A stretch of 64,000 nt of DNA, taken from contig NZ_CP019724.1 of the NCBI RefSeq assembly GCF_002005225.1, positions 8,226,001 to 8,290,000 on the forward strand. The letters run 5' to 3'. The notes beneath the pieces were generated by a model that saw nothing but the letters and a program-made list of their open reading frames with translations, had not been told where the DNA came from and did no database searches. Shown here one piece after another: positions 43,117 through 52,798 of this stretch. The DNA comes from Streptomyces pactum (GTDB taxonomy: Bacteria > Actinomycetota > Actinomycetes > Streptomycetales > Streptomycetaceae). How positions within the stretch are numbered: the first letter of the stretch is position 1; each line of letters begins with the position of its first letter. The position numbers were made by a program, and so were the translations under genes.

Positions 43117-45033
43117 ATGCCCGGTGCGCACCCCCGTTACCGTCATGACAGAGCCGCCGTCGACCGCCGTGTGTTCCTGCGGACCTCCGTGGGCGTCTCG
43201 TCCGGGCTGGTCGCGGGCCCCGTGGCGGTGTCCTGGCCGGCGGCCGCGGCCTCGGTGGTCACCAGCACGTCCGCCGCCTTCGTGGACGCGTACACCACCA
43301 ACGCCATCGGCAACCTCACGTCCGAGACCAACGCGGCCGTGCACATCCTCGACGGCTTCGCCCGCATCTGGAAGACGGGCACGGCCTGGAACACCGGCGT
43401 TTCACTCATGCCCGACGTGCTGCGCGCCAACATGCGCTACTGCGCGCGTGTCACCCGGCGCCGCACGGAGGCCGAGGCCCGCACGGCCTTTGTCCAGGAC
43501 CGCCAGCACCAGAGTTACGCGGTGATCACCGGCCTCGGACCGCTCGCCGACCTCTACAAGCGCGGAGCGAAGGCCGTCACCGGCATCACCTCGGCGCCGG
43601 ACGGCATCCCGGCGGGCAAAATACACGACACGCTCCCGGCCGACGCGCCCGAGGGCTCCGCGCTGGGCGCCGGTTCCCACGACTCGGACCTCGGCAAGGT
43701 GGCGGAACTGGTCGACACGGTGCGCGGTCCGTTCGCGTCGAGCAACCCCTCCAAGCTCGCCTACCAGTACCCCCGTCCGTGGCGCATGAACGAGGACAAC
43801 GAGGTCGTCGAGACGGGGAGGACGGACGAACAGGGCTTCCCCGTCTACGAGTCCGACGTCGTGGTCGTCCCGCAGTTGCTGCGGCAGCGCGGCACCGACC
43901 CCGCCGACGACGGCGGCTTCACCAGCGGGCACACGAACGCCTTCTACCTCGCGGCCCTGGCCATGGGCTATGCGGTCCCCGAGCGGTTCCAGGAACTGGT
44001 GGCCCGTGCCTCCGAGCTCGCCCACACCCGCATCGTGGCCGGCATGCACTCCACCGTGGACGTGGTCGGCGGCCGGACCCTCGCCACCGCCCTCGCGGCG
44101 GCGGCGCTCGCCGACCCGAAGAACGCCGGCCTCAAGGCGGCCGCCCGTGCGCAGGCCGCCGCGTACTTCCAGGAGCAGACGGGCACGAACCCCGACACCC
44201 TGTACGGCTACGCCCACTCGGCCGGTCCGGACACCGATCCGTACGCGGACCGCTCCGCCAACTGGAGTGCGCTCGGCCCCCGGTTGACGTACGTACTGCC
44301 CAGACGCCACGTAGACGACCGCATGACCGTGCCGAAGGGCGCCGAAGTCCTGCTGGAGACACGACTGCCGTATCTCTCGGCGGCCCAGCGGCGCGAGGTG
44401 CTCAGGACGACCGCGTTGCCCGCCGGTTACGTCCTCCTGGACGGTTTCGAGAAGTGGGGGCGGCTGAACCTCTTCGCCGCGGCCGACGGTTACGGGGCCT
44501 TCGACACGGACGTGCACGTCACGCTGGAGGCGGCCGCAGGGGGCTTCGGCGCCACCGACACCTGGCGCAACGACATCGGCGGCCGGGGCGCGCTCGTCAA
44601 GCACGGCAGCGGCACGCTGACCCTCACCGGCGACAACGATTACACCGGTGGCAGCACGCTGGAGGAGGGCGTCCTCGCGACCGGTTCGACGAACGCGCTC
44701 GGCTGCGGCGACGTACGGGTGAAGGGCGGTGCCCTGCACGCGACTTCGCCGCTGTGGGTGCGGGGCTCGTACATCCAGGCGGCCGGTACGACTCTCGACG
44801 TGACGCTCGACGGGGACCGGGTCCCCGCGCTGAAGGTGAGCCGTCGTGTGCTGCTCGGCCGGGACAGCAGACTCGTCGTCCGACTCGACACCTCATGCCG
44901 TCCGCGGCGGGGTGCCGTCTTGCCGGTGCTTGAGACCCGGACGCTGCGAGGACGGTTCCGCAGCATCACGGTGGACGGGGTTCCCGCCGAGCCGGTCTTC
45001 ACCGGGCGCGGGCTGTCCGTACGGCTCGGCTGA
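43117..45033 (+). CDS. Secreted PAP2/vanadium-haloperoxidase-type phosphatase with autotransporter-like repeat
   Basis: A 638-aa protein. A Tat-type signal (DRRVFLRTSVGVSSGLVAGP) leads to a PAP2 core with the three phosphatase motifs: KLAYQYPRPWR, GGFTSGHTNAFY, and ARIVAGMHSTVDVVGG (catalytic His and Asp). The C-terminal part (about 485-640) contains GTLTLTGDNDYTGGSTLEEG, the PATR autotransporter-associated repeat, otherwise typical of Gram-negative passenger domains. The ATG at 43117 has AAGGAG upstream. It is expected to act outside the cell on phosphate esters and may be phosphate-controlled. A terminator follows. Confidence 0.9.
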   Translation: MPGAHPRYRHDRAAVDRRVFLRTSVGVSSGLVAGPVAVSWPAAAASVVTSTSAAFVDAYTTNAIGNLTSETNAAVHILDGFARIWKTGTAWNTGVSLMPDVLRANMRYCARVTRRRTEAEARTAFVQDRQHQSYAVITGLGPLADLYKRGAKAVTGITSAPDGIPAGKIHDTLPADAPEGSALGAGSHDSDLGKVAELVDTVRGPFASSNPSKLAYQYPRPWRMNEDNEVVETGRTDEQGFPVYESDVVVVPQLLRQRGTDPADDGGFTSGHTNAFYLAALAMGYAVPERFQELVARASELAHTRIVAGMHSTVDVVGGRTLATALAAAALADPKNAGLKAAARAQAAAYFQEQTGTNPDTLYGYAHSAGPDTDPYADRSANWSALGPRLTYVLPRRHVDDRMTVPKGAEVLLETRLPYLSAAQRREVLRTTALPAGYVLLDGFEKWGRLNLFAAADGYGAFDTDVHVTLEAAAGGFGATDTWRNDIGGRGALVKHGSGTLTLTGDNDYTGGSTLEEGVLATGSTNALGCGDVRVKGGALHATSPLWVRGSYIQAAGTTLDVTLDGDRVPALKVSRRVLLGRDSRLVVRLDTSCRPRRGAVLPVLETRTLRGRFRSITVDGVPAEPVFTGRGLSVRLG

Positions 45034-45044
45034 CCGTTTCGCCG

Positions 45045-45085
45045 ACCGCCCCGTGGAAAGCACGGTCGTGAAACCACGGGGCGGT
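45045..45085 (+). terminator. Terminator after the phosphatase gene
   Basis: A perfect 12-bp stem (45045-45056 with 45074-45085, arm ACCGCCCCGTGG) with a 17-nt loop, 12 bp after the stop. Confidence 0.7.
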
Positions 45086-45314
45086 GAGGGCTGGGCGCGC
45101 TCATACCGCGGGGTCGCAAGCGGCACCGTCCCGACTGGTCGCCTTCCAGGAACCACCGTGCGACAGGTCCGGCGTAAGCGGCGCGAGCCGTCGCCGAGCC
45201 GAGCTCCTGGGGGACAGGCCGTGAACCGCTGCCCCGCACCCGCTCGTCGACTCAGTGAACGGAGCGAGGTCGCAGGATGTGCCGGAGTCCATCCTGGTCG
45301 GATCCATTGTGCAG

Positions 45315-45327
45315 TAAGCGCTTTCCC
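45315..45327. promoter_or_regulatory. LacI-type operator core upstream of the GH38 gene
   Basis: TAAGCGCTTTCCC contains the AAGCGCTT core (45316-45323) also found before the sugar importer; read on the other strand it is GGGAAAGCGCTTA. It lies about 20 bp before the GH38 start. The shared core suggests co-regulation by one repressor. Confidence 0.55.
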
Positions 45328-45346
45328 TTCCTCTCTGGAGACTTTC

Positions 45347-48300
45347 ATGCACGACGACCGCCGACGCATCGAGGAGCGCGTCCAGCGCCTTCACGACCAG
45401 CGCATCAAGGCAGCGATCTACGCGGCCACCGTGCCTCTCGAAGTCGAGGCCTGGCAGGCACCGGGGGAGCCCGTCTCCTTCGAAGAGGCCGGGGCGGCCC
45501 CGTACGAGCCCTTCGCCATGGACACCCCGTGGGGGCCGCCCTGGGGCACGACCTGGTTCCGGATGCGCGGGAAGGTGCCGGCGAAATGGGCCGCCAAGCG
45601 CGTCGAGGCCGTCATCGACCTCGGTTTCGTCGGCGGCTGGCCGGGCAACCAGGCCGAGGCGCTCGTCCATCTCACGGACGGCACCCCGCTGAAGGCCGTC
45701 AACCCGTTCAACCAGTACGTGGCGATCGCCGACCCCGCGACCGGCGGTGAGCGGATCGACTACCTGGTGGAGGCCGCTTCCAATCCGGACATCCTCGCCG
45801 ACGACTTCGCGAGGACCACACCGCTCGGTGACATCCTCACCGCCGGCGACAAACCGCTCTACACCTTCCGGCGCGCCGACATCGCCGTCCTCGATGAGGA
45901 AGTCTGGCACCTCGACCTGGACATCCAGGTGCTGCGCGAGCTGATGCTGGAGCTGGGCGAGCACGACCCGCGCCGCCACGAGATCACACACACTCTCGAC
46001 CGAGCCCTGGACCTGCTGGACCTGGACGACGTCTGCGGCACGGCGGCGGACGTACGGGACGCGCTGCGGCCGTCCCTGTCGAAGCCCGCGAACGCCAGCG
46101 CCCACGTCATCTCCGGTGTCGGCCACGCCCACATCGACTCCGCCTGGCTCTGGCCGATCCGCGAGACCAAGCGCAAGACGGTCCGCACCTTCTCGAACGT
46201 CACCTCGCTCGCCGGCGAATACGACGACTTCATCTTCGCCTGCTCACAGGCCCAGCAGTACGAGTGGGTGCGCGACAACCACCCGAAGGTGTGGGCCCGC
46301 ATCCAGGAGTCTGTCGAGAAGGGCCAGTGGGCGCCGGTCGGCGGCATGTGGGTCGAGGCCGACGGCAACCTGCCCGGCGGCGAGGCCGTCGCCCGCCAGC
46401 TCATCCACGGCAAGCGGTTCTTCATCGAGCACTTCGGGATCGAGACCAAGGGCGTCTGGCTGCCGGACTCCTTCGGTTACACCGCGGCCTACCCGCAGCT
46501 CGCCAAGCTCGCGGGCAACGAGTGGTTCCTGACCCAGAAGATCTCCTGGAACCAGACCAACAAGTTCCCGCACCACACCTTCTGGTGGGAGGGCATCGAC
46601 GGCACGCGGATCTTCACCCACTTCCCGCCGGTCGACACCTACAACGCCCGCTTCAGCGGGGTGGAGATGGCCCGCGCCACGCGCAACTACCGGGAGAAGG
46701 GAGCCGCCACGCGCTCACTGGCCCCCTTCGGCTGGGGCGACGGCGGCGGCGGCCCCACCCGCGAGATCATGGAACGGGCTCGCAGGCTCGCCGACCTGGA
46801 AGGCTCGCCCAAAGTGGTTGTCGAGCATCCCGACGACTTCTTCGCCAAGGCCCGCGAGGAGTACCCCGACGCCCCGGTCTGGGTCGGCGAGCTCTATCTG
46901 GAGCTGCACCGCGCCACCTACACGTCGCAGGCCCGCACCAAGCAGGGCAACCGCAGGAGCGAACACAGACTCCGCGAGGCCGAGTTGTGGGCGACGACGG
47001 CCGCGCTCCACGTGCCGGGCTACGCCTACCCGTACGGGCGCCTCGACCGGCTCTGGAAGACGGTCCTGCTCCACCAGTTCCACGACATCCTGCCGGGATC
47101 GTCGATCGCCTGGGTGCACCGGGAGGCCGAGGCCGAGTACGCGCGCGTGGCGAGGGAGGTCGAGGACCTGACGGCCGAGGCGGTCACCGCGCTCGGAGCA
47201 GGTGCCCCACGCGTCTTCAACACCAGTCCGGTCGAGCGCCGGGAGGTCGTTCGGACCGCCGACGGCTCCCTGGCCCACACCGTCGTCCCGGCGAACGGCA
47301 GCGCACCGCTCGGCGCCGGTGAGGGACCCCTGCCGGTGACGGTCGCCGGCCGCGTCCTGGACAACGGCCTGGTCCGAGTGGAGGTCGCCGAGGACGGCAC
47401 CCTGGCCTCCGTACGTGATCTGCGCTCCGGCGGCCGCGAGGTCCTGGCCGACAAGGGCAACCTGCTCCGTCTGCACACCGATCTCCCGAACCACTGGGAC
47501 GCCTGGGACGTCGACAAGCACTACAGGAACCGCTACACGGACCTGCTGGACACGGACTCCGTGACAGCGGTCGAGGAGCACTCGCTGCTCGGGGCGATCC
47601 GCGTGGAGCGCTCCTTCGGGAGGGGGTCGAGTATCGTCCAGACGATCACACTCCGCGCCGGCAGCCCCCGGATCGACTTCGAGACGGACATCGACTGGCA
47701 CGAGGCGGAGAAGTTCCTCAAGGCGGGCTTCCCGGTCGACATCCGGGCGGCCCACTCGTCAGCCGAGATCGCCTTCGGCCACATCCAGCGCCCGACGCAC
47801 ACCAACACAAGCTGGGAGTCGGCCCGCTTCGAGGTCTCCGGCCACCGCTGGGTCCACATCGGCGAACCGGGCTACGGCGTCGCGCTCATCAACGACTCCA
47901 CCTACGGCCACGACGTCTCCCGCACGGTCCGCGAGGACGGCGGTACGACCACCACGGTCCGCCTCAGCCTCGTCCGTGCTCCGCGCATCCCGGACCCGGA
48001 GGCCGACCAGGGCAGGCACCGCTTCACGTACGCGCTGCTGCCCGGTGCCACGATCGAGGAAGCGGTCGCGGAGGGCTACGCGCTCAACCTGCCGCTACGG
48101 CTGGCCAACGCGGCGGGCGCCCCCGAACCGGTGGTGTCCGTGGCAGGAAACGGGGTGACCATCGAAGCAGTCAAACTGGCCGACGACTCCTCGGGCGATG
48201 TCGTCGTACGCCTTTACGAGTCCCGCGGCGGACGCGCCGAGGGCGTCCTGCGCACGGGCTTCCCCCTCGCCGGCGCGCGGATCACCGACCTCCTGGAGCG

Positions 48301-48397
48301 CCCGCTGACGACGACGGACACGGACGGCAACAGCGTCCCCGTCGCCCTCCGCCCCTTCGAGATCCAGACGCTGCGGTTGGCCGTGCGGGAAGAGTGA
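45347..48397 (+). CDS. Glycoside hydrolase family 38 alpha-mannosidase
   Basis: A 1016-aa cytoplasmic enzyme. After an N-terminal beta domain of about 250 residues comes the GH38 catalytic domain: GVGHAHIDSAWLWPIRETKR holds the Zn ligands His262 and Asp264, and WLPDSFGYTAAYPQL the nucleophile, probably Asp374. HQFHDILPGSSI supplies a later Zn His. The central and C-terminal beta domains (about 620-1016) complete the fold. It removes alpha-linked mannose from oligosaccharides. The ATG at 45347 follows GGAG. The long open frame upstream is not used. Probably co-regulated with the sugar importer and degrading what it brings in. Confidence 0.94.
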   Translation: MHDDRRRIEERVQRLHDQRIKAAIYAATVPLEVEAWQAPGEPVSFEEAGAAPYEPFAMDTPWGPPWGTTWFRMRGKVPAKWAAKRVEAVIDLGFVGGWPGNQAEALVHLTDGTPLKAVNPFNQYVAIADPATGGERIDYLVEAASNPDILADDFARTTPLGDILTAGDKPLYTFRRADIAVLDEEVWHLDLDIQVLRELMLELGEHDPRRHEITHTLDRALDLLDLDDVCGTAADVRDALRPSLSKPANASAHVISGVGHAHIDSAWLWPIRETKRKTVRTFSNVTSLAGEYDDFIFACSQAQQYEWVRDNHPKVWARIQESVEKGQWAPVGGMWVEADGNLPGGEAVARQLIHGKRFFIEHFGIETKGVWLPDSFGYTAAYPQLAKLAGNEWFLTQKISWNQTNKFPHHTFWWEGIDGTRIFTHFPPVDTYNARFSGVEMARATRNYREKGAATRSLAPFGWGDGGGGPTREIMERARRLADLEGSPKVVVEHPDDFFAKAREEYPDAPVWVGELYLELHRATYTSQARTKQGNRRSEHRLREAELWATTAALHVPGYAYPYGRLDRLWKTVLLHQFHDILPGSSIAWVHREAEAEYARVAREVEDLTAEAVTALGAGAPRVFNTSPVERREVVRTADGSLAHTVVPANGSAPLGAGEGPLPVTVAGRVLDNGLVRVEVAEDGTLASVRDLRSGGREVLADKGNLLRLHTDLPNHWDAWDVDKHYRNRYTDLLDTDSVTAVEEHSLLGAIRVERSFGRGSSIVQTITLRAGSPRIDFETDIDWHEAEKFLKAGFPVDIRAAHSSAEIAFGHIQRPTHTNTSWESARFEVSGHRWVHIGEPGYGVALINDSTYGHDVSRTVREDGGTTTTVRLSLVRAPRIPDPEADQGRHRFTYALLPGATIEEAVAEGYALNLPLRLANAAGAPEPVVSVAGNGVTIEAVKLADDSSGDVVVRLYESRGGRAEGVLRTGFPLAGARITDLLERPLTTTDTDGNSVPVALRPFEIQTLRLAVREE

Positions 48398-48576
48398 AGG
48401 GGCCAGGGGCGAAGCCGCCCTGTCGGGCCGCGGAGTCGAGGTGGGTATGCGGGCGGATGGCCGGCTGTCCCTCACGCCAGAACATTGACACTTCCGGGCG
48501 TCGAGAACGCGGCACCGGCTCCGTCCCAGGGGTACCAGTTATCGGAACGGACCGCGCGACGAAGAAGGAGTACCCC

Positions 48577-49017
48577 GTGACGATTGAGCGGATGGACAAC
48601 GTAGGCGTCGTCGTCGACGACCTGGAGGCTGCCGTCGCCTTCTTCACCGAGCTGGGCATGGAGCTGGAAGGCGAAGCGCAGATCGAGGGAACCTGGGCAG
48701 ACCAGACGGTCGGCCTCGACGGGGTCCGCAGCGCCATCGCGATGATGCGCACCCCGGACGGCCACGGCAAGCTGGAGCTGACGATGTTCCACACCCCCGC
48801 GGCGATCACTGCCGGACCGCTCAACCCGCCACCCAACACCCTGGGCCTGCACCGGGTCATGTTCGCCGTCGACGACATCGACGACACGATCACCCGCCTG
48901 CGCCGCCATGGCGCCGAACTTCTCGGCGAGGTGGCGCAGTACGAGAACATCTACCGACTCTGCAACCTCCGCGGTCCCTCGGGAATCATCGTCGCTCTGG
49001 CCGAACGGATCGGCTAG
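48577..49017 (+). CDS. VOC-family (glyoxalase/bleomycin-resistance) protein
   Basis: A 146-aa protein with two beta-alpha-beta-beta-beta units (MDNVGVVVDDLEAAVAFFTE and LGLHRVMFAVDDIDDTITRL). The GTG at 48577 has AAGAAGGAG upstream. VOC proteins include lactoylglutathione lyases, dioxygenases and antibiotic-binding proteins; no clear Glu/His metal set picks one. Confidence 0.88.
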   Translation: MTIERMDNVGVVVDDLEAAVAFFTELGMELEGEAQIEGTWADQTVGLDGVRSAIAMMRTPDGHGKLELTMFHTPAAITAGPLNPPPNTLGLHRVMFAVDDIDDTITRLRRHGAELLGEVAQYENIYRLCNLRGPSGIIVALAERIG

Positions 49018-49121
49018 GTTCTGTCTCTTCGGTCAGCGTCCACTCGTACGACGGCTGCGTTCCGAGCGTGGTGACCACATTGGACCTGCGGCGCGAGCAC
49101 GCCACGCCGGGTCCACCTCCC

Positions 49122-50132
49122 TCAGCGCGGTGCCGTGGTGGCCCAGGCGTCGTCGTCCAGGGCGAGGTACGGGTCGGTCTCCGCGCGTGGCGGCATGACC
49201 GGAACGTCGTCCCTGGTCCGCAACGCGGCGGCGGCCGCCAGATGGCCGAGGCGCAGCCGTGAGCGTTCGTCGCGGTTCTCCAGGACGCCGGCCAGGTAAC
49301 CGGCCGCGAACGCGTCACCCGCGCCGACCGGTTCGACCACCTTGGTGGGCAGTGAGGGTACGAACGTCCGCGACCCGTGGGCGTACGAGGCCGCTCCGTG
49401 CTCGGCGTCCTTCACGACCACGAGGGGTACGGGATCGAACAGGGCTGCGATGTCGTCCGGACGGGCGGTGCCCCACAGCTCCTCGGCCTCGTCCCGTCCC
49501 ACGAACACCATGTCCGCGGCCCGGGCGAACGCCAGCAGCCTCCGCGCGGCTGCCGCGCCGTCGCGCCAGAGTGCGGGGCGGTGGTTCACGTCGAAGGAGA
49601 CGACCGGGCCGCGCAGGTCGCGGCCTTCCCGTCCGAAGAGCAGCGCCTCCACGAGGCCGGCGCAACTGTCGGAGATGGCCGCGGCAACGCCCGACAGATG
49701 CACGATGCGTGCCCGGCGGAGTACGGGCTGCCGGGCCAGCTCCGGTCCCATCCGGGTCGCGGCCGAGCCGCCGCGGTAGTAGTGCGTGCGAGTGCGGCCC
49801 GGACCGGGGTCCTTGAAGTAGACGCCGGTCGGCCGGTCCGGATCGGCTTCGACGGCGCTCACGTCCACGCCGCGCGCGGTGAGTTCGGCCAGGATGCGGC
49901 GGGCGAACGGATCGTCGCCCAGGCGGCTCAGCCAGGCGGCGCGGTGCCCGAGCCCCGCCAGCCCGCAGGCGACGTTGGATTCGGCGCCGCCGATGGCCAA
50001 GCTGAGCACGGGCTGCTCGGCGAGCGGGCGGGCGTCCGGCGGGCTGAGGACGGCCATCGTCTCGCCGACGCACACGATGTCGGCCACCGGCACCTGGCTG
50101 TCGGCGGCGTGGGGAGGGGACGGCAAGGGCAC
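49122..50132 (-). CDS. PfkB-family sugar kinase, likely 2-keto-3-deoxygluconate kinase
   Basis: A 336-aa ribokinase-fold kinase. ADIVCVGETMAVLSP opens the fold, SLAIGGAESNVACGLAGLG is the sugar-binding Gly region, and EPVGAGDAFAAGYLAG is the catalytic PfkB signature with the base Asp. Its neighbours produce 2-keto-3-deoxygluconate (KDG), so KDG phosphorylation to KDPG is the likely reaction. The GTG start follows AGGAG. It is the last gene of the leftward operon. Confidence 0.9.
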   Translation of the reverse strand: MPLPSPPHAADSQVPVADIVCVGETMAVLSPPDARPLAEQPVLSLAIGGAESNVACGLAGLGHRAAWLSRLGDDPFARRILAELTARGVDVSAVEADPDRPTGVYFKDPGPGRTRTHYYRGGSAATRMGPELARQPVLRRARIVHLSGVAAAISDSCAGLVEALLFGREGRDLRGPVVSFDVNHRPALWRDGAAAARRLLAFARAADMVFVGRDEAEELWGTARPDDIAALFDPVPLVVVKDAEHGAASYAHGSRTFVPSLPTKVVEPVGAGDAFAAGYLAGVLENRDERSRLRLGHLAAAAALRTRDDVPVMPPRAETDPYLALDDDAWATTAPR

Positions 50133-50251
50133 TGAGTTCTCCTGGCGGACGGTGCGGGCGGCGGACTAGGTCACGTAGTGCAGGGTGCGCAGGCACAGCG
50201 CGGAGGCGCCCCGCGTGGCGGGCGGGCCCGTACACGAAGGCCCGCACCGCG

Positions 50252-51322
50252 TCACAACTCGGCGGCCTCGGCGGCCTCGGTGGCCTCGGTGGCCTCGGCG
50301 GTGAGGCGCAGCATGACCTTGCTGCTCCCGCTCCTCGGGTCGGCGGCGACGGCGAGCGCCTCCTCTGCCCGGTCCAGCGGGAAGCGGTGTGTGATCAGCG
50401 GGGTCACGTCCAGGCCGTCCCCCAGTGCGCGCAGTGCGTCGTCGATCTCCTCGACGAAGCGGTACGAGCCGACCCAGGTGATCTCCCGGGTCACCAGGTC
50501 TCCGAGAGCGGCGGCCGCGGCCGTACCGGGCAGATTGCCCACCTGGACGAGCGTGCCTCCTCGGGCCGTGGCCCGCAGCACCGGCCCGAGCGCGGCCGGG
50601 GCGCCGGACGCCTCGAAGACCACCTCCACATCCTCGGGCAACCCCTCGCCGGCGGCGAGGTCGCACGTTGCGTCGGCCCCCATGGCTCGGGCGACAGCGA
50701 GGGAGGACGACGTCAGGTCGGCGGCGACGACCCGGCCCGCACCGCGATACCGTGCGGCGGCGACGACCAGGGAGCCGATCGGCCCGCAGCCGTTGACCAG
50801 GACCGTACGGCCGCGCAGTTCCGGGGCCCGGCCCACGGCGTGCAGCGCCACGGCCAATGGTTCGGCCAGAGCGCCTTGTTCGGTGCCGACACCGTCGGGT
50901 ATGGGGCGGATCTGGGCTGCGGGGACCGCCCGGTACTCGCTGAACCCGCCGTCGGTGTGCGGGACGAAGGCCGCCGAGCCGAAGTAGCGGACGTTCGGGT
51001 GGAGATTGGTCCGTCCGGCGATCCGGTCGGGAAGGACACCGTCACCGACCGGTCGGGCCGGGTGCACGGTGACCGGCTGCCCTTCGCGGAGGCCGGTGAC
51101 CCCGCTGCCGAGCGCGGCGATCCGACCCGCGAACTCGTGTCCGAGCACGAGGGGGTGTGCCAGCGAAGCGGTGCCGGACGCGCCCTTCTCCCAGTACGCG
51201 ATGTCGGATCCGCAGATGCCGCCCCATTCCAGGGCCAGTATCACCTCGCCCGTGCCCGGCACCGGCCGGTCCCGTTCCTCGACGCGTACGTCGCCGGGAC
51301 CGTGCACCACTACCGCCCTCAT
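50252..51322 (-). CDS. Zinc-type alcohol dehydrogenase, L-idonate/L-gulonate 5-dehydrogenase-like
   Basis: A 356-aa medium-chain dehydrogenase. Catalytic Zn ligands are in GGICGSDIAYW and VLGHEFAG; the NAD motif is VLVNGCGPIGSLVV. The lobe that normally holds four structural-Zn cysteines reads RPVGDGVLPDRIAGRTNLHP, with none. GTVQ-like YFGSAAFVPHTDGGF matches the idonate dehydrogenase subgroup. The extreme C-terminus is a simple repeat (EATEATEAAEAAEL, 9-bp DNA period). Its start overlaps the MFS stop by 4 bp. In RspA/RspB-type pathways this enzyme oxidises L-gulonate to D-fructuronate. Confidence 0.88.
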   Translation of the reverse strand: MRAVVVHGPGDVRVEERDRPVPGTGEVILALEWGGICGSDIAYWEKGASGTASLAHPLVLGHEFAGRIAALGSGVTGLREGQPVTVHPARPVGDGVLPDRIAGRTNLHPNVRYFGSAAFVPHTDGGFSEYRAVPAAQIRPIPDGVGTEQGALAEPLAVALHAVGRAPELRGRTVLVNGCGPIGSLVVAAARYRGAGRVVAADLTSSSLAVARAMGADATCDLAAGEGLPEDVEVVFEASGAPAALGPVLRATARGGTLVQVGNLPGTAAAAALGDLVTREITWVGSYRFVEEIDDALRALGDGLDVTPLITHRFPLDRAEEALAVAADPRSGSSKVMLRLTAEATEATEAAEAAEL

Positions 51323-52713
51323 ACGGCGTCCTCCAGCCGGACCAGGTCGCGTCCGCGTGTCTCGGGCGCGAGGAACGCGCTGACGAAGGTGATGAGCGAA
51401 TAGACGATGAGCATCGCCGCGATGGGCCACCAACTGCCGGTGACGGTCGTGAGGGTGGCCGCGAGTACCGGGCCGATCGCCGTGGCGAGGATGCCGCCGA
51501 TCTCCTTGGCGAGTGCGAGCTGGGTGAACCGGTTGCGGGAACCGAAGAGTTCGGCCATCGTGACGCTTTCGAGCGAGAACAGACCGAGGACGCCGACATT
51601 CAAACCGAGGACCATGCCGATCATCACGCCCGGGGTGGAGCCGGAGGTGACGAGGAGCATCACCGGGAAGGCGAGGGCGACGGTCAGCAGCGACAGCGCG
51701 AGGTAGACCGTGCGGCGTCCGAAACGGTCACCGAGCAGGCCGATCACCGGCACGGTGGCGAATCCCACCAGTGAGCCGTACACGATCGCGTCTGTCGGGA
51801 CGGACCGGCCGACCGCCAGATTGGTGGCGATGTAGCCGACCAGGAACGTCTGGATCAGCCCGGAGTTGCCGGCCTGGCCGAAGCGCAGCCCCAGCGCGAG
51901 GAAGAACGCCTTGCCCTTGCGCTGGCGAATACCGGCTGCCAGGACACCGCCCTCGTGCTTGTCCGCCGTGGCGATCGCGGACTCGGCCTCGTCGCGGGCC
52001 AGTGCCACACCGTCGACCACGTCGGGGCGCTCCTCGAAGACCGGGCTCTCCTTCAGACTGCGGCGCAGCCAGACCGCGAAGATCATCAGCGCGAAGCTCA
52101 GCAGGAAGGGCAACCGCCAGCCCCAGGCGAGCAGTTGATCCTCGCTGAGCACGGCGAGCAGAACGGCCCACAGGCCGGAGGCGGCGAGCGTTCCGGAGTT
52201 CGTGCCGAGCGACACCAGCGAGGAGATGAGACCGCGCTTCCGTACGGGCGCGTACTCGGTCAGCATCACGGTGGCCCCGGCGATCTCGGCACCCGCGCCG
52301 AAGCCCTGCACCAGGCGCAGCACGACGAGAAGCACCGGCGCGAGGAGGCCGATGGTGGCGTACGTGGGCAGGGCGCCGATGAGGGTGGTGGAGGCGCCCA
52401 TCAGCAGGATCGTGAGGTACAGGACCTTCTTGCGGCCGATCCGGTCGCCCATCCGCCCGAAGTAGACGGCGCCGGCGAGCCGGGCGACGTACCCGACGCC
52501 GTACGTGGCCATCGCGGCGATCAGCCCGATGGCCGGGCTGACGTCCGGAAAGAAGATCTTGTTGAAGACGATCGCGGCGGCCAGCGAGTAGAGCTGGAAG
52601 TCCATGAACTCCATGGCCGTGCCGAGCCAGCCCGAGACGGCGGCCCGGGTCAGATCGCGTGTGGTGCGCTGGGCGGATGGCGCCTGCTGAGCGGCTATGA
52701 CGCTGTCCTTCAT
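51319..52713 (-). CDS. MFS transporter, metabolite:H+ symporter (MHS) family
   Basis: A 464-aa twelve-helix transporter. GRMGDRIGRKKVLYLTILLM is the loop 2-3 motif and RLVQGFGAGAEIAGATVMLT the helix 5 motif of the MHS group (citrate, shikimate, ketoglutarate, proline/betaine). The ATG at 52713 follows GGAG. It stands inside the hexonate operon and probably imports the sugar acid. Confidence 0.92.
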   Translation of the reverse strand: MKDSVIAAQQAPSAQRTTRDLTRAAVSGWLGTAMEFMDFQLYSLAAAIVFNKIFFPDVSPAIGLIAAMATYGVGYVARLAGAVYFGRMGDRIGRKKVLYLTILLMGASTTLIGALPTYATIGLLAPVLLVVLRLVQGFGAGAEIAGATVMLTEYAPVRKRGLISSLVSLGTNSGTLAASGLWAVLLAVLSEDQLLAWGWRLPFLLSFALMIFAVWLRRSLKESPVFEERPDVVDGVALARDEAESAIATADKHEGGVLAAGIRQRKGKAFFLALGLRFGQAGNSGLIQTFLVGYIATNLAVGRSVPTDAIVYGSLVGFATVPVIGLLGDRFGRRTVYLALSLLTVALAFPVMLLVTSGSTPGVMIGMVLGLNVGVLGLFSLESVTMAELFGSRNRFTQLALAKEIGGILATAIGPVLAATLTTVTGSWWPIAAMLIVYSLITFVSAFLAPETRGRDLVRLEDAV

Positions 52714-52798
52714 CTTGAACTCCGTTGTTCGGGGAAATGGAGTGCGGCTCAGATGCCCCGGCCTGAGAGGCGTTGGGCTGACGGGTGCCGACGGGGCT

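Noticed and set aside
44846..45346. N-terminal extension of the GH38 enzyme
   Set aside because: It overlaps the phosphatase gene, a terminator and the operator; ATG 45347 has a ribosome site.
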